From the NCBI RefSeq assembly GCF_031450785.1, contig NZ_JARTWB010000001.1:992001-1056000 (forward strand): a DNA stretch of 64,000 nt. The letters run 5' to 3'. The DNA is from Caballeronia sp. LZ062. GTDB lineage: Bacteria; Pseudomonadota; Gammaproteobacteria; Burkholderiales; Burkholderiaceae. The notes under the pieces are model-generated. The model ran no database searches, was not told where the DNA came from, and saw only the letters and a program-made list of their open reading frames with translations. The first letter of the stretch is position 1. The number at the start of each line of letters is the position of its first letter. This document shows, one piece after another, positions 55,522-64,000 of the stretch. The position numbers were made by a program, and so were the translations under genes.

Positions 55522-56343
55522 TCAGTTCCCTGACGCGCCGGAGGCAGTCGGCAGATCCGGCGCGTCCGGTGTCTGTACGCCGAAGCAGCCGCGGTACGTC
55601 GCGTAGAAAGAGCAGTAAAGCGCGGTCGTGACGAGGATCGACGCCGGCATCAGCACGGCGAACGCCATCTCCTGCCCGGCGCCGATAGCCTGCATCAGCG
55701 CGGTCAGACCGAACGATACCGCGAGCGCCACCGCAATCCACAGGATGCCGTACAAAACGAACGCGCCGCGATTGCGCCAGCATGAGACGAGGCTGAAGAA
55801 CAGCGCCTTCGCGGTCGGGACCTCGTGCCAGGCGATCAAAACCGGCGAGAACCAGAACAGCATGGCGACCGGCAGGTAGCACGCCATAGCCACCAGCACC
55901 GCCAGCGGACTGAAGCCGGCCGCGACGGTTTCGGGGTCGCCGGACGGGCCGTTGCCCATCATCAGGTTGAGGAGCGTCCCGCCGTCGACCAGGGCGGAGA
56001 TGCCGAAGATCGCGGCCATCGCGACGACATACAGCGCGCCCAGCACCAGCAGGCGCCGCGCAACCACGCTGCCGTAGGAGCGGAATCCGTCGACGAGGAT
56101 GGTCGGCCAGACCGGTTTGCCGGCGATCGTGTTTCGGCACGCCGCCATGAAACCCACGGCGATGCCCGGAATGAACAGGAGCGGCAGCAACGGGCCGACG
56201 AGCGGCACCCGTGAGATCAGCGTCATCACGAACAGATAGGCGAAGAAAACCGTGAGGAACGCAAACGGGTTGCGGCGAAAGAGCCAGATGCCCTGGCGAA
56301 ACCACACGTAGCCGGTCTTGGCGGGAACTTCGATGAGTCGCAT
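55522..56343 (-). CDS. BPSS1780-family membrane protein
   Basis: A 273-residue inner-membrane protein with about six hydrophobic helices. The start MRLIEVPAKTGYVWFRQGIW followed by LFRRNPFAFL is the signature of the family named after B. pseudomallei BPSS1780. Its function is unknown. The stop lies 30 bases from the shared terminator. It follows thrB by 14 bases on the same strand and probably shares its transcript. Confidence 0.92.
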   Translation of the reverse strand: MRLIEVPAKTGYVWFRQGIWLFRRNPFAFLTVFFAYLFVMTLISRVPLVGPLLPLLFIPGIAVGFMAACRNTIAGKPVWPTILVDGFRSYGSVVARRLLVLGALYVVAMAAIFGISALVDGGTLLNLMMGNGPSGDPETVAAGFSPLAVLVAMACYLPVAMLFWFSPVLIAWHEVPTAKALFFSLVSCWRNRGAFVLYGILWIAVALAVSFGLTALMQAIGAGQEMAFAVLMPASILVTTALYCSFYATYRGCFGVQTPDAPDLPTASGASGN

Positions 56344-56357
56344 GAGGAGTCGCTGGA

Positions 56358-57329
56358 TTACCGTTTGGCGGAAGAGGACGCGGCTTGAACGCGCTCGCGC
56401 AGAATGCGCTCGAAATGGCCGGGGTCGTGCGCCTTCAGCATCTGTGCTTCTCGCGGGCGATGGAAGTCATACAGCCGCGACACCCAGAAGCGCATCGCCC
56501 CCGCGCGCAGCATATCGTTCCAGTGGCTTTCTTCGGCCGGCGTGAAAGGACGCACGGTTTGATACGCACGCAACAGGGCATCCACGCGAGCCGCATCGAG
56601 CGCACCTGTGGCCAGGTCGACGCACCAGTCGTTCACGGTCACGGCGACGTCGAAGAGCCACTTGTCCGTGCCTGCGAAGTAGAAGTCGAAAAAGCCGCCC
56701 AGCCGCGCGTGCTCACGCCCATGCGCGAACAGCACGTTGTCGCGGAATAGGTCGCAGTGACACGGGCCGACGGGCAGCGCGGCGTAATCGGCCGAGCCGA
56801 AGAACGCGGTCTGATGCGCGAGTTCGGCTTCGATCAGTTCGCGCTGGCTGTCGCTCAAAAATTCGACGATGGCCGGCACATTCTCTTGCCACCAGGGCAG
56901 GCTGCGCAGATTCGGTTGATGCCGCGTGAAGTCGCGCCCCGCGAGGTGCATGCGCGCGAGCATATTGCCGACTTCTATGCAATGCGCGGGCGTAGGCGCA
57001 AGTTCGGGCGCGCCTTCGAGCTTCGTCACGATGGCCGCGGGCTTGCCGCGCAGCATGCCGAAGAGCGAGCCGTCGCAGCGCGGCATCGGATCGGGAACCG
57101 GCACGCGATGCGAGGCGAGATGCCGCATCAGGTCCAGATAGAACGGAAGCTGCGTGGCCGTGAGGTTCTCGAAGATCGTCAGCACGTATTCGCCGTGCGT
57201 CGTGGTGAGAAAGAAATTGCTATTTTCGATGCCCGACTGAATGCCGCGAAATTCGACGACATCGCCGAGATCGTAGTCTTGCAGCCAGTCGCCGAGCTCG
57301 GCGTCAGAGACGGGGGTGAATACGGCCAT
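56358..57329 (-). CDS. thrB: Homoserine kinase (type II, ThrB)
   Basis: A 323-residue cytoplasmic kinase of the aminoglycoside phosphotransferase fold. It phosphorylates homoserine for threonine synthesis. Motifs are the N-terminal [15 protein letters not shown], the catalytic [12 protein letters not shown] (about 192-203) and the metal-binding FFDFYFAG (about 214-221). Length and motifs match the proteobacterial ThrB family. It lies between the DUF2782 gene and the BPSS1780-family gene on the same strand. Confidence 0.96.
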   Translation of the reverse strand: MAVFTPVSDAELGDWLQDYDLGDVVEFRGIQSGIENSNFFLTTTHGEYVLTIFENLTATQLPFYLDLMRHLASHRVPVPDPMPRCDGSLFGMLRGKPAAIVTKLEGAPELAPTPAHCIEVGNMLARMHLAGRDFTRHQPNLRSLPWWQENVPAIVEFLSDSQRELIEAELAHQTAFFGSADYAALPVGPCHCDLFRDNVLFAHGREHARLGGFFDFYFAGTDKWLFDVAVTVNDWCVDLATGALDAARVDALLRAYQTVRPFTPAEESHWNDMLRAGAMRFWVSRLYDFHRPREAQMLKAHDPGHFERILRERVQAASSSAKR

Positions 57330-57377
57330 GCAGAGAACGTCGGTCTGGTTGATTGGCCCGCGCGGGCCGAATGACGA

Positions 57378-57400
57378 AGCCCGCTGGTGGACAGCGGGCT
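57378..57400 (-). terminator. Terminator hairpin after DUF2782 gene
   Basis: AGCCCGCTG (57378-57386) pairs with CAGCGGGCT (57392-57400) over a 5-base loop. It lies 20 bases past the DUF2782 stop on the minus strand and before the thrB start. The T tract is weak. Confidence 0.6.
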
Positions 57401-57419
57401 CGAAGCTATCTTACTTGAG

Positions 57420-57830
57420 TCAATAACGCAGATTGACGGACGGCAGGCGCGTGCTCGCGCGGCCGCTGTCGCGCACTTGCGGCGACGTATCCGCAGGCGC
57501 GCTCATCTGATAATGCGTGCCGAAATTAGAGTGGACGTTGATCTCGACAGGCTTGCCCTTGTCGCGGTACTCGGTGATCTCGGTGCCGTTCGGACTCACT
57601 TCGTGAAAGCTCGGCGTGCGCGGCGGCGAAATTTCTACCTTGGAGCTGACGTTGGCAGGCGGCCGGTTAATGGCCTTCAGATCGGGAAGGCCGGCGGCTT
57701 CTTCCGCCGACATGGTGTGCTGAGCCGGTTGCGCCGCCGGCGGATTCGCGTCGGATATCGGCTGCGCGAACGCGCCAACGCTTGCGGCGGCGAGGACTGC
57801 CGCTGTAGCGACAGAAAGAAGCGGCTTCAT
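57420..57830 (-). CDS. DUF2782 family exported protein
   Basis: A 136-residue protein with a signal peptide (MKPLLSVATAAVLAAASVGAFA). The mature C-terminal half contains TEITEYRDKGKPVEINVHSN and a tail FGTHYQMS, matching the DUF2782 family usually encoded beside thrB and polA. Start ATG 57830 with GGAGA upstream is preferred to a longer frame. The function is unknown. A hairpin downstream suggests it is partly uncoupled from thrB. Confidence 0.85.
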   Translation of the reverse strand: MKPLLSVATAAVLAAASVGAFAQPISDANPPAAQPAQHTMSAEEAAGLPDLKAINRPPANVSSKVEISPPRTPSFHEVSPNGTEITEYRDKGKPVEINVHSNFGTHYQMSAPADTSPQVRDSGRASTRLPSVNLRY

Positions 57831-57972
57831 GATAGTTCTCCAGGGATGGCCGGATTCTAGCAAACCCTAACGAAGCGCAACGTCCCGCGTGGTAGGGACT
57901 TCATGGTCCGTGCATTCTTCCGTGTTAATGTCGATTCATCGAGAGGGCATTGGAGCACACGCATACAAGACC

Positions 57973-59499
57973 ATGACAAACGACCGCACTCAAACTACTC
58001 AAGGCACGCCGGCCAACGATTTCCCGACCGAATCCTTCGATGACCCGGTCGCCGCCGTCACGCGCCTGTCCGCCATCTATGAAGCAAACACTGCATTCCT
58101 GCGCGATGCCTTCGCGCGATACCGGCGCAACGAGCAATTCACGCATCGCGTGCGCGCGTGCTATCCGTTCGTGCGCGTGCGCACGGAGCTGAATACACAT
58201 ATCGATTCGCGCCGCTCGTATGGATTCGTCGCGGGGCCGGGCATTTTCGAGACAACGCTCACGCGTCCCGATCTCTTCGGCGATTACTATCGCGAGCAAT
58301 TGCGCCTGCTGACGAAGAATCATCACGTGGGCATCGAAGTAGGCGTGTCGGCGCAGCCCATTCCCATTCACTTTGCGTTCGCGGAGGGCATTCACCTCGA
58401 AGGCGATCTGGACCGCGACCGCCTGCTCGCCATGCGCAATGTCTTCGATACGCCGGACCTCGCGCTGCTCGACGACCGCATCGTCAACGGGACCTACGAG
58501 CCGGGACCGGGCGAGCCGCATCCGCTGGCGCTTTTCACGGCGGCGCGCGTCGATTTCTCGTTGCATCGGCTGCGGCATTACACGGCAACGTCGCCAACGC
58601 ATTTTCAGAACTACGTGCTGTACACGAACTACCAGTTCTATATCGACGAGTTCGTGAAGCTCGGCCGCACGCTGATGTCGCGCGCCGACGACGAAGAGAC
58701 GCGCGCGTATCGCAGCGAATATTCGTCGTTCGTCGAGCCGGGCGATGTCATCACGTACAACGCGAATCTCGGCGAGCAGCCCGACGAAGGCACGGCGCTC
58801 GCGCGTTTGCCGCAGATGCCGGCTTATCACCTGAAGCGCGCGGACGGCAGCGGTATCACGATGGTCAATATCGGCGTCGGGCCGTCGAACGCGAAGACGA
58901 TCACGGATCACATCGCGGTGCTGCGTCCTCATGCGTGGGTCATGCTCGGGCATTGCGCGGGCCTGCGCAACACGCAGCGTCTCGGCGACTATGTGCTCGC
59001 GCACGGCTATGTGCGCGAAGATCACGTGCTCGATGCGGATCTGCCGCTTTGGGTGCCGGTGCCGGCGCTCGCCGAAGTGCAGGTCGCGCTCGAAAAGGCG
59101 GTGGCGCAGGTGACGCAACTGGAAGGCGTCGAGCTGAAGCGCGTCATGCGCACGGGGACGGTGGCGAGCGTCGATAACCGGAACTGGGAACTGCGCGATC
59201 ATCGCGAGCCGGTGCAGCGGCTATCGCAAAGTCGCGCGATTGCGCTCGATATGGAAAGCGCGACCATCGCCGCGAATGGATTCCGGTTTCGCGTGCCGTA
59301 CGGGACGCTGCTATGCGTGTCGGACAAGCCGCTGCATGGCGAACTCAAGCTGCCGGGCATGGCCGATCAGTTCTATCGCGTGCAGGTGGATCAGCATCTG
59401 CAGATCGGCGTGAAGGCGATGGAGTTGCTGCGGATGAACGGCTTGTCGAGGCTGCACTCGCGGAAGTTGCGGAGTTTTGCGGAGGTGGCGTTTCAGTAA
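57973..59499 (+). CDS. amn: AMP nucleosidase
   Basis: A 508-residue enzyme that hydrolyses AMP to adenine and ribose 5-phosphate. It has the N-terminal Amn domain and the C-terminal nucleoside phosphorylase fold with ITMVNIGVGPSNAKTITDH, WVMLGHCAGLRNTQRLGDYV and ALDMESATIAANGFRFRVPYGT. These match the amn family closely. The start is assigned to ATG 57973 (MTNDRTQTTQG) from the conserved length; other in-frame ATGs lie upstream at 57928 and earlier, and no strong Shine-Dalgarno sequence decides. Confidence 0.95.
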   Translation: MTNDRTQTTQGTPANDFPTESFDDPVAAVTRLSAIYEANTAFLRDAFARYRRNEQFTHRVRACYPFVRVRTELNTHIDSRRSYGFVAGPGIFETTLTRPDLFGDYYREQLRLLTKNHHVGIEVGVSAQPIPIHFAFAEGIHLEGDLDRDRLLAMRNVFDTPDLALLDDRIVNGTYEPGPGEPHPLALFTAARVDFSLHRLRHYTATSPTHFQNYVLYTNYQFYIDEFVKLGRTLMSRADDEETRAYRSEYSSFVEPGDVITYNANLGEQPDEGTALARLPQMPAYHLKRADGSGITMVNIGVGPSNAKTITDHIAVLRPHAWVMLGHCAGLRNTQRLGDYVLAHGYVREDHVLDADLPLWVPVPALAEVQVALEKAVAQVTQLEGVELKRVMRTGTVASVDNRNWELRDHREPVQRLSQSRAIALDMESATIAANGFRFRVPYGTLLCVSDKPLHGELKLPGMADQFYRVQVDQHLQIGVKAMELLRMNGLSRLHSRKLRSFAEVAFQ

Positions 59500-59511
59500 G
59501 GCGCATGGAGA

Positions 59512-59534
59512 CGGGCGGCGTCGATTGCCGCCCG
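59512..59534. terminator. Convergent terminator hairpin
   Basis: CGGGCGGC (59512-59519) pairs with GCCGCCCG (59527-59534) over a 7-base loop, exactly between the convergent amn and lipoprotein genes. No T run. Confidence 0.55.
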
Positions 59535-59546
59535 CGATGCCGTTGC

Positions 59547-60434
59547 TTATTGTTGCGGGCGCGGCGCGCTCAACAAGCGCGTGTAGTTCATCCAGCCGGT
59601 CACGGGCGCGTCGGTGCCGTGAGTGGGCATGCAGCCGGTCTGCGAGTCCTGCTCTGCGGACGTGCAGTACGCGCCCTCGTACGTCACACGCACCCACGGC
59701 GTGTTATTGCCGGACGACTCCGTGACGTCGCGCATCGTCGCTGTGTCCACGCTCACCTTCGAATCCTTCGGCACGATGATGACGGCCGCGCAAGTCGAAC
59801 CCGGACACGAACGCATGTTCATGTCGATGCCGCCAAGATACATATCGACGACGCCGCGGTTCGTCGCGGCGCTCGGCTGCGGCTGGACGGCCACGGGAGC
59901 AGGCGCCGTTGCTTGCCCGGAGAGTGCGCCAATGCGATTCAGGTCGTCCTGAGTGACTTTGCGAACGAAGCTGTAGTTGCGCTGCGAGCCGTCGGCGGCA
60001 GTGATGGTGATAGTGCTCGGCCCCTGGCATTCTTCGCAGCTTACGAGGTTGATCGTGCGCACCTCCTGCTTGCCGCTCTTCCAGAAGAGCTTGACGTTGA
60101 CCGTGTTGTTATCCACATCCACATCGCCCAGCGCGGCGGGCAGCAGCGTATCGCCCTGTGCGATCTGAATGTCGTTGCCCGATGCCGAAATGACCGTCAG
60201 GCCGGCGCCCGTTTCAGGCTTCCAGACCCCCGAAATTCCGTTTAGCAACGAGACCCGCGCTTGTTTCATGCGGTCGGCTTCAGAAGGCTGCGCTGCGCTC
60301 TGGGCGGCAGCACGCGCGCTCGCCGCCGCAACCGATGCGTCGTCGTGCTGCTTGTCATGACATCCCGCGAGCAGAGCCATCGCGGCCGCGACTGTGCCAA
60401 CGAGCTTAAAAAGGGAGCTTGATGCGTGCTTCAT
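59547..60434 (-). CDS. Lipoprotein with SH3-like C-terminal region
   Basis: A 295-residue protein with a lipoprotein signal (MKHASSSLFKLVGTVAAAMA then LLAGC, Cys at 25). Ala/Gln-rich residues 30-55 follow as a spacer. Residues 60-175 form a beta-rich domain with a CEEC motif (residues 132-135). The C-terminal 90 residues (MYLGGIDMNMRSCPGSTCA, WVRVTYEGAYC) look like a bacterial SH3-type domain with several cysteines. It is probably anchored in the outer or inner membrane. I do not recognise a named family. Confidence 0.8.
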   Translation of the reverse strand: MKHASSSLFKLVGTVAAAMALLAGCHDKQHDDASVAAASARAAAQSAAQPSEADRMKQARVSLLNGISGVWKPETGAGLTVISASGNDIQIAQGDTLLPAALGDVDVDNNTVNVKLFWKSGKQEVRTINLVSCEECQGPSTITITAADGSQRNYSFVRKVTQDDLNRIGALSGQATAPAPVAVQPQPSAATNRGVVDMYLGGIDMNMRSCPGSTCAAVIIVPKDSKVSVDTATMRDVTESSGNNTPWVRVTYEGAYCTSAEQDSQTGCMPTHGTDAPVTGWMNYTRLLSAPRPQQ

Positions 60435-60700
60435 GTTGCTTTCATCGCCTTCAGATCATGCGGAAGAGCGGCGCGTTCGATTAGCGCTCTATCTCAAAAA
60501 CCGCAGTTCAATTAATTTAACCTATCGGCGGGCCGTAAAAATAGCCGCATACGTCTGTGACGCTGCGGCTGCTTTTGCCCGTTGCGCGCGATCTTAGCGA
60601 TTCAACAAGAATCCATCAAGCCCGTTCGATGCTTAGCACCCCTACGCTTGCGCAAGAGACAGCGGACGCCTCGTTGCGACGCGTCCGTGCCTCTGCTCGA
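60435..60700. other. Short gene-free stretch upstream of lipoprotein
   Basis: About 265 bases, relatively AT-rich near 60480-60545 (TCAATTAATTTAACC). It should contain the lipoprotein promoter. No gene was seen. Confidence 0.4.
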
Positions 60701-61450
60701 TCAGAGATAAAACATTCGATCCTCGTCCGACTTACCCTCAGCCGGCTCTTCGACCTTCTCTACGCGGTCTTCATAGAACCGCAGCACGGCGTCGAGCACC
60801 TGATCCGGCTCGTCGATGACTTGCATCAGATCGAGATCCTTCTCGCTGATCACGCCGTTAGTCAACAGCGTCTTCTTGAACCAGTCGAGCAGCCCCGCCC
60901 AGAACTCCGCGCCGACGAGCACGATAGGCACATGACGCGACTTCTTCGTCTGGATGAGCGTGAGCACTTCCGCAAGCTCGTCAAGCGTGCCGAAGCCGCC
61001 CGGCATCACCACGACCGCATCCGAATTCTTCACGAACGTGACTTTGCGCGTGAAGAAGTGACGGAAACGCAGCGAGATGTCCTGCCACTGATTGCCCGAC
61101 TGCTCGTGCGGCAATTCGATGTTCAAACCCACCGACGGCGACTTGCCCGCGTGCGCGCCCTTGTTGGCCGCTTCCATGATGCCCGGCCCGCCGCCCGAGA
61201 TGACGGCGAAGCCCGCGTCGGAGAATTTTTGCGCAATTTCGATGGTGCGCTGATAGTACGGCGACTCCGGTTTCAAACGGGCCGAACCGTAGATGCTGAT
61301 GGCAGGGCGGATCTCCGAGAGGTACTCGGTCGCCTCGATAAACTCTGCCATAATCGTGAACATCTGCCACGACGCGCGGGCCTTCTTGGCTGTCGCGCGC
61401 TCTTGATCTGCGAGTGATCGCAGACTCGGAATCACTTTTCTCTTGTTCAT
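60701..61450 (-). CDS. LOG-family protein (Rossmann-fold nucleotide-binding)
   Basis: A 249-residue protein of the lysine decarboxylase-like LOG family (TIGR00730-type). Key motifs are ISGGGPGIMEAANKGAHAG (84-102, with GGGPGIMEA) and PGGFGTLDELAEV (150-162), the family PGGxGT-E site. Characterised members are phosphoribohydrolases releasing cytokinin bases or related nucleobases. The N-terminal MNKRKVIPSLRSLADQE is conserved in related Burkholderiaceae proteins as I recall. Its start is one base from the divergent polA start. Confidence 0.93.
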   Translation of the reverse strand: MNKRKVIPSLRSLADQERATAKKARASWQMFTIMAEFIEATEYLSEIRPAISIYGSARLKPESPYYQRTIEIAQKFSDAGFAVISGGGPGIMEAANKGAHAGKSPSVGLNIELPHEQSGNQWQDISLRFRHFFTRKVTFVKNSDAVVVMPGGFGTLDELAEVLTLIQTKKSRHVPIVLVGAEFWAGLLDWFKKTLLTNGVISEKDLDLMQVIDEPDQVLDAVLRFYEDRVEKVEEPAEGKSDEDRMFYL

Positions 61451-61451
61451 A

Positions 61452-64000
61452 ATGCCTGAAGAACTCAGTCTTGAAGGTAAGACCCTGCTATTGGTCGACG
61501 GTTCTAGCTACTTGTACCGGGCTTACCATGCGATGCCTGACCTGCGTGGTCCCGACGGCGGTCCCACCGGCGCACTGTATGGGATGGTGAACATGCTGCG
61601 GCGCCTTCGCCGCGAAATCAATGCAGAGTATAGCGCGTGCATCTTCGACGCCAAGGGCAAGACCTTCCGCGACGACTGGTACGCCGACTACAAAGCCAAC
61701 CGTCCTTCGATGCCCGACGACCTCAGCAAGCAGATCGAGCCCATTCATGTCGCCGTGCGCGCGCTGGGCTGGCCGCTCGTCATGATCGAAGGCGTGGAGG
61801 CTGACGACGTCATCGGCACGCTCGCCGTTCAGGCCGAAAAGCGCGGCATGAAGGTAATCGTGTCGACGGGCGACAAGGATCTGGCTCAGCTCGTGACGGA
61901 TCATGTCACCCTCATCAATACGATGACCAACGAAACGCTCGATCGCACAGGCGTCGTGAACAAGTTCGGCGTGCCTCCAGAGCGCATCGTCGACTATCTG
62001 TCGCTCATCGGCGATACCGTCGACAATGTGCCCGGCGTCGAAAAGTGCGGACCCAAGACTGCGCTCAAGTGGCTCACGCAATACGAAACGCTCGATGGCA
62101 TCGTCGCACACGCAGGCGAGATCAAAGGTGCGGTAGGAGACAATCTGCGCAAGGCTCTCGACTTCCTGCCGATGGCCAGAAAGCTCGTCACCGTGCACAC
62201 GGAATGCGACCTCGCTTCGCAGATCGACTCCATCGAAGAGACGCTGCTAACGCGGCCCGAATCGCGCGACGAGCTGCGCGACGTCTTCCTGCGTCATGGC
62301 TTCAAGACCTGGCTGCGCGAGATCGAAATCGCGGATGCCGTCGAAGGCCCGACCGATACGCCGCCCGCCGAAGTCACCGAGATCGTTCATCACTACGAGA
62401 CCGTGCAGACGTGGGAACAATTCGATGCATGGCTCGCGCGCATCGAAGCCGCCGAGATCACGTCGTTCGACACCGAAACCACGTCGCTCGATCCGATGGT
62501 CGCGCAGATCGTCGGCCTGTCCGTGGCGGTCGAAGCGGGGCATGCCGCGTACATTCCGGTGGCGCATCGCGGGCCGGACGCGCCCGTGCAGTTGCCGCGC
62601 GATGAAGTGCTCGCAAAGCTCAAGCCGTGGCTCGAGAATGCGTCGAAGAAGAAGGTCGGCCAGCATCTCAAGTACGACGAGCAAGTGCTCGCGAATCACG
62701 GCATCGAACTGAACGGCGTCGAGCACGACACGCTGCTCCAATCGTACGTGCTGGAGTCGCATCGTCCGCACGACATGGACAACCTCGCGTTGCGGCATCT
62801 CGGCGTGAAGACCATCAAGTACGAAGACATCGCGGGCAAGGGCGCGGCGCAAATCGGCTTCGACGAAGTGGCGCTGGACAAGGCCGCCGAATACGCAGCG
62901 GAGGACGCGGACGTCACGCTGCGCCTGCATCAGGCGCTTTATCCGCAGGTCGCGGAAGAGGAAGGCCTGCTGCGCGTGTACCGCGATATCGAGATGCCGA
63001 CCGCCCGCGTGCTGCGCAAGATGGAGCGCAACGGCGTGCTGATCGACCGCGAGAAGCTCGACGCGCAAAGCAACGAAATCGCCAAGCGCCTGATCGAACT
63101 ACAGGGGCAAGCCTACGAGCACGCTGGCGGCGAATTCAATCTAGGATCGCCGAAGCAGATCGGCCAGATCTTCTTCGAAAAGCTGCAATTGCCCGTCGTG
63201 AAAAAGACGCCGAGCGGCGCGCCTTCCACGGACGAAGAAGTGCTGCAAAAGCTGGCCGAAGACTATCCGCTGCCGAAGGTGCTGCTCGAACATCGCGCGC
63301 TCTCGAAGCTCAAGTCCACGTACACGGACAAGCTGCCGCGCATGGTCAATTCGGCCACGGGGCGCGTGCACACGAACTACGCGCAGGCCGTCGCGGTGAC
63401 GGGGCGCTTGTCGTCGAACGAACCGAATTTGCAAAACATCCCGGTGCGAACGGGCGAAGGCCGGCGCATTCGCGAGGCATTCATTGCGCCGCCGGGCAGC
63501 AAGATCGTGTCGGCGGATTATTCGCAGATCGAACTTCGCATCATGGCGCACATTTCGGGCGATGCATCGCTCATGCGCGCGTTCACGGAAGGCGAGGACG
63601 TGCACCGCGCGACCGCATCGGAAGTGTTCAGCGTGACGCCGCGCGAAGTGGACAACGATCAGCGGCGCATCGCGAAGGTCATCAACTTCGGCCTGATCTA
63701 CGGCATGAGTTCGTTCGGTCTCGCGTCGAATCTCGGGATCACGCGTGATGCGGCGAAGCTCTATATCGACCGCTATTTCGCACGCTATCCGGGCGTGGCC
63801 GCGTACATGGAAACCACGCGCGTCACGGCGAAGATGAACGGCTTCGTCGAGACCGTGTTCGGGCGGCGCCTGTGGCTGCCCGAGATCAATGGCGGCAGCG
63901 GTCCGCGCCGTCAGGCGGCCGAGCGCGCCGCGATCAACGCGCCGATGCAGGGCACCGCCGCCGACCTCATCAAGATGTCGATGATCGCCGTGCAGGACTG
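61452..64000 (+). CDS. polA: DNA polymerase I (3' end beyond window)
   Basis: Open to the last base, about 850 codons. The 5'-3' exonuclease domain (1-290) starts LLLVDGSSYLYRAYHA with metal-binding DAKGKTFR and GVEADDVIGT. The proofreading domain (about 320-510) retains DTET (about 341), so it is probably active. The polymerase domain has motif A VSADYSQIELRIMAHIS (about 686) and motif B RRIAKVINFGLIYG (about 737). The window ends before the motif C region. The start is ATG 61452; no Shine-Dalgarno sequence is visible and the leader overlaps the divergent LOG gene. Confidence 0.97.
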   Translation, partial: MPEELSLEGKTLLLVDGSSYLYRAYHAMPDLRGPDGGPTGALYGMVNMLRRLRREINAEYSACIFDAKGKTFRDDWYADYKANRPSMPDDLSKQIEPIHVAVRALGWPLVMIEGVEADDVIGTLAVQAEKRGMKVIVSTGDKDLAQLVTDHVTLINTMTNETLDRTGVVNKFGVPPERIVDYLSLIGDTVDNVPGVEKCGPKTALKWLTQYETLDGIVAHAGEIKGAVGDNLRKALDFLPMARKLVTVHTECDLASQIDSIEETLLTRPESRDELRDVFLRHGFKTWLREIEIADAVEGPTDTPPAEVTEIVHHYETVQTWEQFDAWLARIEAAEITSFDTETTSLDPMVAQIVGLSVAVEAGHAAYIPVAHRGPDAPVQLPRDEVLAKLKPWLENASKKKVGQHLKYDEQVLANHGIELNGVEHDTLLQSYVLESHRPHDMDNLALRHLGVKTIKYEDIAGKGAAQIGFDEVALDKAAEYAAEDADVTLRLHQALYPQVAEEEGLLRVYRDIEMPTARVLRKMERNGVLIDREKLDAQSNEIAKRLIELQGQAYEHAGGEFNLGSPKQIGQIFFEKLQLPVVKKTPSGAPSTDEEVLQKLAEDYPLPKVLLEHRALSKLKSTYTDKLPRMVNSATGRVHTNYAQAVAVTGRLSSNEPNLQNIPVRTGEGRRIREAFIAPPGSKIVSADYSQIELRIMAHISGDASLMRAFTEGEDVHRATASEVFSVTPREVDNDQRRIAKVINFGLIYGMSSFGLASNLGITRDAAKLYIDRYFARYPGVAAYMETTRVTAKMNGFVETVFGRRLWLPEINGGSGPRRQAAERAAINAPMQGTAADLIKMSMIAVQD

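Overview
The window is a GC-rich chromosomal segment of a Burkholderiaceae bacterium, most likely Paraburkholderia, Caballeronia or Burkholderia. The pointers are a thrB-DUF2782 pair with polA nearby, a BPSS1780-family membrane protein, DUF3563 and DUF3309 small proteins, an FAD-glucose-dehydrogenase-type operon of the Burkholderia kind, and a repeat that I recall from many genomes of this group. Most of the sequence is dense coding DNA. I saw no rRNA, tRNA, CRISPR array, transposase or prophage.

Layout. 1-1355: the 3' end of an unrecognised gene, an AraC-family regulator and a small FKBP isomerase. 1436-15633: an exopolysaccharide (EPS) locus, all on the minus strand. It holds a GT2 glycosyltransferase, an N,N-dimethylformamidase-like protein, a Wzx flippase, three GT4 glycosyltransferases, a secreted GH39/GH-A-type hydrolase, a Wzc-type tyrosine kinase and a Wzy-type polymerase. 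No priming transferase, Wza exporter or sugar-nucleotide gene is present, so the locus must be completed elsewhere. 16084-18643: a histidine kinase with a degraded ATP-binding domain, and a CNNM/CorC-type protein. 18681-40023: an alpha-glucan/trehalose cluster on the minus strand, in transcription order glgA, glgE, treS-maltokinase fusion, glgB, a 730-bp inverted-repeat element, glgX, treZ, malQ, treY. One half builds glucan from trehalose through maltose 1-phosphate. The other half returns glucan to trehalose. 40428-45064: a DUF1345 membrane protein, then a three-gene membrane dehydrogenase (Tat-exported small subunit, GMC flavoprotein with an Fe-S-type Cys motif, triheme cytochrome c with a tandem-repeat linker).

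45223-52960: a metallophosphoesterase, topoisomerase IB, a RES-Xre toxin-antitoxin pair with a visible operator region, a short conserved-looking protein, a two-gene unit behind a perfect LexA-type box, a DUF3309 protein, a PiT phosphate transporter and a divergent ModE. 52974-64000: PAP2 phosphatase, PHB-depolymerase-type esterase, DUF3563, BPSS1780-family protein, thrB, a DUF2782 protein, AMP nucleosidase, a lipoprotein, a LOG-family protein and the first 850 codons of polA, which runs off the window.

The items most worth a second look are the 730-bp inverted repeat splitting the glucan cluster, the LexA-controlled pair of unknown genes, the repeat-expanded cytochrome linker, the DMFase-like protein inside an EPS locus, the apparently ATP-binding-defective kinase, and several strong unexplained palindromes upstream of glgA and wzx.
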